Below, one piece after another: positions 32,441 to 40,474 of a stretch of DNA of 45,247 nucleotides. A program made the position numbers and the translations under genes. The DNA lies in the NCBI GenBank assembly GCA_025529335.1, contig JAMYHX010000358.1, positions 1 to 45,247 of the forward strand, in the 5' to 3' direction. Positions within the stretch are counted from its first letter, which is position 1; each line of letters starts with the position of its first letter. Source of the DNA: Rhizopus sp. PT2906. Lineage: Eukaryota; Mucoromycota; Mucoromycetes; Mucorales; Rhizopodaceae. The notes below the pieces were generated by a model, which was given only the letters and a program-made list of their open reading frames with translations, had not been told where the DNA came from and searched no databases.

Positions 32441-34453
32441 GTTGATGTCGCTATGTGTTGCAACAAAGTCATTTTAAAAATTCCAGTTTTCAGTACTTTT
32501 CAAATGAAAGAAGTTCCTGTGTCCTTCTTCTTTAGGCATATTAAAATATTTATTTATAGCGTTGATGCTCATGTCAGTACTGGATAGTTACCTGTACATG
32601 CAAAACGAAGCAAGCATAAAAAATTCCATCCTAATAGATAGGGAGGTCCTTGACGCACTCCCTCGTGTACTACTAAACTGACTATAGTCATATAACGCGA
32701 TGTGCTCAATTCTTATTGATCATGAACAATCCTGTTTGCATATAAAATAATGATACTGTAATCATGAGCTTTCTGACAAAAGAAGTTACAAACAAAAAAT
32801 ACATCGACATCTGTATTTCTTCTTTGCTATTGTGACTATATCATAGATGTCATTTTTCCAACTGAAAATCTGTCCTCTGTCGTCAAACCCAGCATTATGA
32901 AGCTAGCTGATACATAAGATAAAGCCGTCATACATGAGCTTAGCCTGAAATAAGCTTTTTCCTGTAAAGTTTATATCATATTGCATGAAAAAAAAAAAGT
33001 TACCTACTTTGATGACTTGTACGCTTTCTTTTTGTTTATGTAAAAAATGTGTTTATTTCATACATCCAAGTGAGTGTACTCAATTAAAAAAATGGGATGT
33101 ATTTGGAATGAAAGAATAAGGACCAAAGTGTAAAAAGAACAAGTGCATAAAGGAGCGTGTAAAACACCAATATAAAACTTAATTTGTGAGCATATTTTCA
33201 TGGTAAAGACGTCGAAACAGCAGTAAGTTTGCACGAGTAATGATCTCTCGATAGAAGAGAGAGGGTGGCCTTATGGTGAACACTTTGAATTATGACAAGA
33301 GCAGATCAGCAATATGAGATTTAAGGTTCACAGAGGGGACGAAATAAGTAAATCAATGTAGGACAAGTAACGTCATGTAACAATGCAAAGAATTATGCAA
33401 TCCCTTTTTGGTAATTCTGATGAACTCTTATCTCTCTGTCAAAGGAATGCTGCAAATGTCCTCTAAACTTCAAAGAGACCTTGTGTATGTGGTCATAATC
33501 TTTTCCTTGTTGTTTCTTTATATATTTTTCATTTTCTATTATTTCTTTATTGAATTTATAAAAGATATCAATTACTCATTAAAATATATTGTATTTTTTA
33601 TTAAAGTACATTCTTTCCATTGGGAAGTCATGAACCAGTTATTATTGGTAACAATCAAAAAGGAATCACAACGAAATCTCCAAACATGGCAAATATTCTT
33701 AGAATAATACTTTGTTCATCGTCAACACACACAAAAAAAGAAATTAAAACTTTTTTGCATAATTTCCCAAAATCCCAGCTACAGCGGGAGTCTTTTATGT
33801 AACAAATCCTTAATAGCCCTGGTACAGTCTATGTTCTGATTTCTTTTTTGGAAAGTGTGACAAGGATCATTTGCGTCATTGACAAACAATTTTTGCGGGG
33901 GGAGTAATGCTCTTACTGTATGTTACCTTTTGCATTTGTTTGTGGAATCATCATCTGCCACAAGATAACTCAGATAACCAACCAAAAATAGATAAAAACA
34001 CTGCATTGATGAATGTGGCGTAATGAGCTGACATGTGAACAACATGTCTTTAATTTTTCACTTACTTTGAGTGGGAAGATTTTTTGGAATTGTTTTCTTC
34101 GGAAAATTTCGGATAAGAAAAAGAGACAGGAAGAAAATATAAAGTAGCAAAAAAGTAAAGTTGAAAGGTTCAAATTTGTTAAATCTTGTAAATCAGACAA
34201 TATTCATTATCTCTACTTACTATCTTTATCTTTTTACTTTAACAAACAATAGGTTTTCAAGGGAAATAACATAATAAGAAAATGATCTTATCTTTAGTTT
34301 ATTTTTTCTTATCTATAAATTCTATAATCTGATTGGACGTATTTTAAAGATAAACTTAATATATATTAGCGTACAGATGAAAGATAAGGAGTACTCGGTA
34401 AAGATGATTGGACGGAAAGATCCTATAAATATAATAGGAACATTAACTAGGGA
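32441..34453. other. AT-rich gene desert
   Basis: 2 kb with no supported gene. Open frames such as 33408-33707 (99 codons, Phe/Tyr/Ile-rich) are what AT-rich DNA gives by chance. Noted items: a 12-bp palindrome TGACTATAGTCA at 32679-32690, also found inside a 14-bp palindrome at 31369-31382, and a cluster of GATA motifs at 34208-34386 that belongs to the kinase promoter. Confidence 0.5.
34205..34390. promoter_or_regulatory. GATA-motif cluster upstream of the kinase gene
   Basis: Seven TATC/GATA cores within about 180 bp: 34208-34211, 34221-34224, 34227-34230, 34289-34292, 34310-34313, 34349-34352 and 34383-34386. The last four match AGATAAG or AGATAAA, the preferred sites of fungal GATA factors (nitrogen, iron and light regulators). 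The cluster ends 68 bp before the kinase start. AT-rich DNA gives some by chance. Confidence 0.4.
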
Positions 34454-35575
34454 ATGAATTCTCTTTTTTTCTGCTTAAATATAAAAATAATGAATTATAC
34501 AAGAAAATGTAGCATTTTAAATAAAGAGCTTCATATAAACACTGATCCACTTGGGATCTACTTTAAACAGACGCATCCTTATCCTTCTCCATCTACTTCC
34601 ACTTCACCTATTAAAAAAAATGACTGTTGGCGTAGTAAATGTCAATTGACAAGAAATAATAATTCTGCTTCACCAAAAATAACGAGTAAATCATGGGAAA
34701 ACATGAAAAGTCCAGCAGCTTCTTTCCTGGCCAGTTTTGCTTGCTCACCCATTGAAAAAAACGGCGACGAACAAGAGGGGGATGAAATTGACGATTATGT
34801 GATTGATAAAATCATTGGCTATGGTGGATTTTCCATTGTCAGAAAAGGATTTCGCATTTCAGATGGTAAAAAGGTTGCCATAAAGATTCATAAAAGAGAC
34901 GACGACAACGAAGATGAACGATTGGAAAGAGAAATCAACATTTGGAAATCACTCGATCACGAACATATTGTTCGTCTAGAAAAAGTACTCGAAACGGACA
35001 ATGCTACCTTTATCATTTGCGATTACTGTGAAAATGGAAATTTACTCGATCATGTCAAGAACCCTTTGAGCGAACAAGAAGCCAAAACGATCTTTCGTCA
35101 ACTATGTGAAGCAGTTCGCTACTTGCATCAAGACGCAAGAATATGTCACAAGGATCTAAAGTTGGAAAACATTCTGTTGGATGAGAACAACAAAGTCAAG
35201 CTATGTGATTTTGGTTTGGCCATTTGCCAACAACCGATGATCGAATTACCCATGTCACCTCCAATGAGCACTGCTGTTGGTGGTTCATTAGCTTATATGG
35301 CTCCAGAACAGCTCAAATCTTCTAATAGTACTATTGGTTGCCCTTCCACAGACATCTGGTCTCTAGGTATCATCCTCTATGCTCTTGTCATCGGTAAGCT
35401 CCCTTTCCATGATGATTATGACCTTCGCTTGCAACAAAAGATCTTGAATGGTCAATATGAAGTACCCCATCATCTATCTTCTGATCTACAAGATTTGCTC
35501 TCTCATCTACTTGACCTTGATCCTCGTCAAAGGTATACTATTCAACAAGTTCTGGCCTCTCCTTGGTTGAATTAA
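34454..35575 (+). CDS. Serine/threonine protein kinase, CAMK-like
   Basis: Single exon, 373 aa. The kinase domain starts at about residue 115: glycine loop IGYGGFSIVRKG (122-129), VAIK lysine 144, catalytic loop CHKDLKLENI (232-239) with HKD instead of HRD, DFG 252-254, GSLAYMAPEQL (APE 283-285), DIWSLGIILYALVIGKLPF, and a final R of DPRQRYTIQQVLASPWL. The Lys-for-Arg change in HRD keeps a basic residue, so activity is likely and the usual activation-loop control may persist. An insert, PMIELPMSPPMS, sits in the activation segment. The first 110 residues are disordered. Closest in feel to CAMK/AMPK-related kinases that set polarity or metabolism, but I cannot pick a subfamily. The ATG at residue 13 (34490) is an alternative start. 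Confidence 0.9.
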   Translation: MNSLFFCLNIKIMNYTRKCSILNKELHINTDPLGIYFKQTHPYPSPSTSTSPIKKNDCWRSKCQLTRNNNSASPKITSKSWENMKSPAASFLASFACSPIEKNGDEQEGDEIDDYVIDKIIGYGGFSIVRKGFRISDGKKVAIKIHKRDDDNEDERLEREINIWKSLDHEHIVRLEKVLETDNATFIICDYCENGNLLDHVKNPLSEQEAKTIFRQLCEAVRYLHQDARICHKDLKLENILLDENNKVKLCDFGLAICQQPMIELPMSPPMSTAVGGSLAYMAPEQLKSSNSTIGCPSTDIWSLGIILYALVIGKLPFHDDYDLRLQQKILNGQYEVPHHLSSDLQDLLSHLLDLDPRQRYTIQQVLASPWLN

Positions 35576-35785
35576 AACCACCCTTCTTCACATTTGTATA
35601 TATCACAACACTTACTCTCGTACACACAACTCCTCTCACACCTTATACCACACATAATCATTTTTTTCTCTGTAGCTACTACATATAAACACATACACAC
35701 ACATAAACAAAATAAAACACTATTATATAATAGTTTACTTGAAAAAAAAAATTTTTTTTTCTTTTTTTTTCTTTTTTTTTTCACC

Positions 35786-36360
35786 ATGTCTCTTGATCAG
35801 TATTCATTCCAAGACATTGTTTCATTGATTGGTTGCTATACCAACATTAATACAGACGACGACAAGGAATATAATGGATACCTTTATACAATAGACCCTC
35901 AAACAAGTCATGTTGTATTATATGATAATCATCATTTACAAGTTATATTCCATTCTACCATAAAAACTATCCACTGTAAGCTTATGACTATATCAATATA
36001 TGTTTATTTATGAGTATAAAGTTGATAGACAGCGTCAGTTAGCTAGTGTTGAGTTGGATAATGCTGTAGTCAAACATGATACAACAGCTAATTTAGAACA
36101 GACATGTCGTGAACTAATCAAGTATTTTGAAATGGTAATATGCTTTATTATTTCTTATTCTCTTCCCATTTTCTTATTCTTATTATTATCAACAGAATCG
36201 TATACCCACTGAGTATAAGGAACCTCATATTCACCTACTAGGTTCAGCACGTGTTGAACCACCATACGTGGCAACGAGTGTTGTTGCTGAAAACAGCTTG
36301 ATTCGTAAACGCGTGCGTGATTTAGTGATGGAGTTTTATTTAAAGAAAAAAGAAAAATAG
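35786..36360 (+). CDS. GEMIN6: Gemin6-like SMN-complex subunit
   Basis: Predicted member of the SMN complex, which loads Sm rings on spliceosomal snRNAs; Gemin6 pairs with Gemin7 as an Sm-like dimer. Three exons: 35786-35975, 36022-36134 and 36196-36360, giving 155 aa (human Gemin6 is 167). The N-terminal Sm-like fold has DKEYNGYLYTIDPQTSHVVL, close to Gemin6's EYKGW-x-x-TIDP pattern. The C-terminal half has KYFEMNRIPTEY, then LGSARVEPPYVATS and RKRVRDLVMEFYL, matching Gemin6's N-H-I-P-I-T and D-P-P-Y blocks. The intron 1 acceptor was chosen (at 36020-36021) because it alone keeps frame. A long pyrimidine tract (about 35752-35784) runs up to the ATG. Convergent with the next gene, 15 bp between stops. 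Confidence 0.82.
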
Positions 36361-36375
36361 GGAGAGAGCATGTGG

Positions 36376-36673
36376 TTATGTACATAATGATGAGTTGTGA
36401 AGCATGACTAATACGTTAGCAGCGTCTTCTTCAGTGATATGAATTGAATACTTCTTGCCCTTTCTCTTGGTCGATTGTCTCTTTTTGATGATTAAACTTG
36501 ATTCTAGTGTATATAAATCCATCTTTTCATATCCATGCTGTGTCTTGAAATTGGCTAATGCCAATCGCGTTTTTAATCGATGTATAATCTATTGTGGAGT
36601 TTTAAAATAATGGTTTGTTTATCTATAGGAAACATACTTCTTTTAATAATAATTGATCACTGTAATTATTCAT
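36376..36673 (-). CDS. Very small Whi5/Nrm1-like (GTB-motif) protein
   Basis: Two exons on the minus strand: 36638-36673 and 36376-36588, giving 82 aa. The recognisable part is residues 13-38, RLKTRLALANFKTQHGYEK: the R-L-x-x-R-L-x-x-A-x-x-K-x-x-x-G-W/Y pattern of the Whi5/Nrm1 GTB motif, by which fungal G1 repressors bind SBF/MBF transcription factors. After it come a basic patch (KKRQSTKRKGKKY), which could be a nuclear signal, and a short helical end (TEEDAANVLVMLHNSS). Known Whi5 and Nrm1 proteins are far longer and carry many Cdk sites; none are seen here. So it may be a minimal GTB peptide or another family with a similar helix. Stop lies 15 bp from the GEMIN6 stop. Confidence 0.5.
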
Positions 36674-36967
36674 CCAAAATAGGAAGAAGTAGAAATGAAA
36701 GAAAAAAAAAAAAAAGAGAAAGAAAGAGAGAGAGAGAGAAAGTAAGAAATTCACCAATAAGGATTTATTTCTAGTCTCTTTTTTTTTAGGATTAATATGA
36801 CGCGTGAATAAATATATTACAGAAAAAGGAGTTGTTGCTGTTGTTGTTGTTGTTGTTGTTGTATATGCACAATGATATTTACACAACCCAGTTTAAAATA
36901 GATTCAAGTGTACTGATCACTATGTTATCTCTCCATTCCACTATCATGTCTCTTAATTGTTTGTCTC

Positions 36968-38940
36968 TTAATATTTTTTTTTTTGATACTTGCCTATTTT
37001 ATCTATCCTAGACTTGGGTCCAGTGACACTTGTCACAAGGCCTTTATTCATAAGCTCTGGGTGAGCCCTCAGATATTCTGTCTTGGCCTTCTCTGCTGCT
37101 GATCGTATCACTTGATCTTCAGGTTCAGTTTTATATAAATCACACTTGTTACATTTAGTACATCGACTACCAGGTATCGCTCGAAAATGATCACAGAAAT
37201 GTTTATATGATTCTACACCGTAGATTAGTATCGACTTGATATATAGATAGTATAATTACCTCCTGCTATATCTTTTCTACAAATATAGCACATGGTATAT
37301 CCACATCGACACTTAATCTTGTTACATCCATCCGCTTTTTGAAATGAAAGTGAGCATTGAGGACACTATCTCTTTTCATCAGTGGGTCGTGCCTATGCTT
37401 GTATTAAAACAGTACCGTTCGTTTCACGGCTTCAGCCATGGCTCTTTCCACATATAGTCTTAATCCGTCATTTTCCTTTTCCCAACATTGATGTAATCCT
37501 CTAAACGGCCGCTGACATTCTAAACACGTCCACACTTGGCATTTTGGATTCCTACACCTAAATACTTGGCCACGTCTCGCTCGCTTGATACGACCATAAG
37601 CTATATTGAGATCACTCTCTATATTCCACTGATAGACCAAGATGAATGGAATGGTCATGATAAAAAAGGTGTAGTAATTTAATACTCTGCAGTACAGAAA
37701 CACAATTACAAGTACCATAAACCACCCAACGATCCTTCGTATCATGTTCACAGCAGGCGTTGTCTCTAACTGCTTGACAGAGTCATCATATTCAAAGTAA
37801 GCACATGAGCAGCATTGAACCTTGTTTTGTTCACAGTTGTCTAGGTGGGATTGTTCATAGGCCATCCATAGATCAGACGGTAGCACTTGCTTGAGCATCC
37901 TTGCTGGAAGACAACCAGAACACGCGTCGGACGAAGCGATACAATCGATCCATGACCGTGCTCTAAGTGCGCCCTGACCAAAGAGGCCTTCGGTTATGTA
38001 CCTATTGACACATTCATGACAAAACGCATGCTTTCCTTCACTACAAAACAAGAGTTCTTCAAATGTATAATCTCCAAAGCAACAATCACAGGTGATCAGC
38101 TGGTTCTGGCCATCATACTCTTTTTGATTTATCTCCTTGGCCAATACTAGATCTTGACTCACTTGAATGCTCATTCTTTGTCTTTCTAAACTTATCAACT
38201 GCTCCTCTAACTGAGGATCAAGTCGAGCGTACTGTGCTCGTCTTGCTCCTTTGTTCCAGTGTATCAAAAAATTCTTGATTGAGTTCCAAAATCCACCAGA
38301 ACCCATACGTTGAAGCTGATCACGACTCTTGAGATAGTCCCAATTGTTCTCTGCGAGCACAGCTTGAACAGATGATTTCCAAACCTGAGGAAATGCAGCC
38401 TAGTCAGAGACACACACACGCAAAAGTTTTTTTTTTTTTTTTCTTTTCTTGCCTCTGGGAATTCTTTGACAAGTTGTTTCAAGACTTGATGCTTGTATCG
38501 TTCACTACGAATACCGTCCGCATCTTCCATTTGACCATAATTAAGTCTCTCTGGCCAATGTCCTAAGCGAAGTAGTTCATCCGTGACCTGCTCAATATGA
38601 GCAAAAGGGTACCTCAGGACCCGTTCTCTCAAGAACTGAATGTCGCAATCAGGAAACACCTCTAGGGCCAAGACTCTCAGACAGGCATTCAGTCTGTTAT
38701 CGCGGTCTGAGTCGAATAAGGGCATCTTGGGATAGTAACCGCCTAGTTCTACAATCTTTTCTGTCACTCGTTCGACGGCATTATGCTGGTAATGATCAAG
38801 GCAAGAGCGGAAATAGTCCGGATCTAAACAAGTGTCATTATAATCTAAAGACAAATGGCTGCTCTCGTTTTGATACCTCCTTCAGGAAATAGTTGTAATA
38901 GTTGCTCAATTTGATAGTCCTTTGCGTTATCTGAGCACAT
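36968..38940 (-). CDS. RNF216-like RBR E3 ubiquitin ligase with membrane-like insertion
   Basis: RING-between-RING ligase that passes ubiquitin through a catalytic Cys. Five exons on the minus strand: 38877-38940, 38453-38823, 37416-38384, 37260-37365 and 36968-37212, giving 584 aa. The N-terminal 145 residues resemble UBA-like regions of RNF216. RING1 starts CDCCFGDY (244) and has HAFCHECV. The IBR is split: QCCSCAYFEYDD (335-346) and FRCRNPKCQVWTCLEC (420-435) are separated by two hydrophobic segments, WFMVLVIVFLYCRVL and YYTFFIMTIPFILVYQ (about 366-397). RING2 is CPQCSLSFQKADGCNKIKC, with probable catalytic Cys 482, then RCGYTMCYICRK and HFCDHF. Intron 2 has a GC donor (GAG|gcaaga). A nearer acceptor for intron 1 would give a 32-nt intron and 7 more residues. 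Confidence 0.9.
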
Positions 38941-39603
38941 TATGCAAAGTAAAAAGGGAAAAGAAGGAAAGGGAAAAGAAAAAGTGCTACATGTAAAATA
39001 TGCAAAATAGTTTAAATCACCGAACTTGCCGTTCTCTCTCTCTCTCTGTTTCTTTAAGTAATGCATAAAACTGAGGGCATAGATAAGCAAGGGTTCAAAT
39101 AGGATTTGTTTATATGTTGTTTATCAAATGATAAATCAGAACTCTCTCTCTCTCTGCTTTCTATTATTACTTTGCCGAGAAATATATAAAGGGAATATGA
39201 ACTCTTTTTATGCCAAGATGTGTGCCACTGTTTTTTCGGGTATTCAAAATTCACTGCTTTGACAATGTATCAACGCAACTGACAGTTTTCTGGAAACACA
39301 AAATGTTGTTGCCAAGTTTTCTAAAGATGACTCATCTGGTCGCGGATAAGAAAGATCATTGTCCGGACACACTTCATAGGTTATTATGAAAAACAGGGCA
39401 TCATTTCATGAATTGAAGAAAAAAGAAAAAAGAAAAAAAAAAGAGGGGAAAAATAGAATTGGTTTTTAATAATAAATGAGAAAGAGTTATGAATTGTGTG
39501 TTTATGTGTATGTAAAAGGGTAATAAATGTAAAAAAAGCAGTAACAAATGGGGGATTGTAGATATACATAATAAATATATAAAATAAATAAAAAAGGGTC
39601 GTA
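38941..39603. other. Intergenic, no supported gene
   Basis: 663 bp between the RBR ligase start and the end of the proline-rich gene, both minus strand. It contains two CT-rich repeats, (CT)n at about 39034-39047 and 39141-39153, and an A-rich stretch at 39418-39445. Open frames here are short and unconvincing. It must hold the RBR promoter and the 3' UTR of the neighbour. Confidence 0.5.
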
Positions 39604-39942
39604 TTAACGCTTTGGCAAAGCAGGAAAGAATTCAGAATCAGAGTAACAAAGTTCATCATCATTTAAGAAATCGACTAGATCAAAATCCATTTGACAGGTG
39701 GTATCAACAAACACATGAGGTGGAGGAACAGGAGGAGTCGATGGTGGTGTTCTGGTTTGTTCAATTGAACTTTCTCTTGCTGAAATAAAGGCCGCTAAAT
39801 CTTGGAGTACTTCATGATCAATAATCACAGGCGGTGGTCTTCCCACATCGGATTCTAACGAAAGTTTTCTATGAATAGGCGGTGGTGATGGTGGAAAATA
39901 AGCGCTATTATTATCATCTTGTTTCTTTTTTGTCTTCTTCAT
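39604..39942 (-). CDS. Short proline-rich hypothetical protein
   Basis: Single exon, 112 aa, with ATG at 39940-39942. No known domain. Layout: basic start (MKKTKKK), Pro-rich segments (YFPPSPPPIHRK, RTPPSTPPVPPPHV), a central helix (HEVLQDLAAFISARES, about 42-57), and an acidic/aromatic end (DFDLVDFLNDDELCYSDSEFFP). The last part resembles acidic activation or short linear binding motifs. The S/T-P sites are possible proline-directed kinase targets. Codon use looks normal for the window and the frame is clean, so I think it is a gene, but it could also be one exon of a longer transcript. Confidence 0.55.
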   Translation of the reverse strand: MKKTKKKQDDNNSAYFPPSPPPIHRKLSLESDVGRPPPVIIDHEVLQDLAAFISARESSIEQTRTPPSTPPVPPPHVFVDTTCQMDFDLVDFLNDDELCYSDSEFFPALPKR

Positions 39943-40398
39943 TGGTATACTTGTTTACATAGACACGGTGCTATCGTCGATTTGTTGAAAAGAAGAGCAG
40001 ATAAAAAGAATTGAAAAAAGGCAGTAGGAGCCTTTTTATAGTCAAATGGTTATAATCCTTATACAAAGTATGATAATGTCCCCCCCACTTTGGTTTCTTC
40101 TTGGCCCTGCTATTGTTTATATACAAAAATGGCTAAAGAAACAGAGAAAGAGACAGACAAAAAGTGTAAAGAAAAAGAGAAAGAGAAATAAAAAAAATAA
40201 ACACGTAACATTGATTTAAAATAGAATTTGCTGCGGTTGATCCAGACACCACAATTCATTTTCCTACGTGGACTGCTTTCCTGTTGCCAAGGTAACAGGG
40301 AAAACTAGGTGGATTTTGTGTAATCTGCCTCTTTTTTTTTTTGCTGTTGTTGTTCAGCTGGTCTGCACTTATTTTTCCCTTTTTCATCTCCTTTTCAT

Positions 40399-40464
<66 letters not shown>

Positions 40465-40474
40465 CCTTTATTCA
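39943..40474. promoter_or_regulatory. Divergent promoter region with 63-nt poly-T tract
   Basis: 532 bp between the starts of the proline-rich gene and kinesin-4. An unbroken T run at 40402-40464 (63 nt) ends 10 bp before the kinesin-4 ATG. A C run lies at 40080-40086 and a purine-rich, GA-rich block at 40139-40195. The tract length should be treated as approximate because such runs are often mis-sequenced. No gene seen. Confidence 0.6.

Noticed and set aside
33408..33707. 99-codon frame, Phe/Tyr/Ile-rich
   Set aside because: Composition is that of random AT-rich DNA; no ortholog-like motif.
38845..38876. 32-nt intron in the RBR gene
   Set aside because: A second acceptor 21 nt further gives a normal 53-nt intron in the same frame and a better FPEGDPDYF join.
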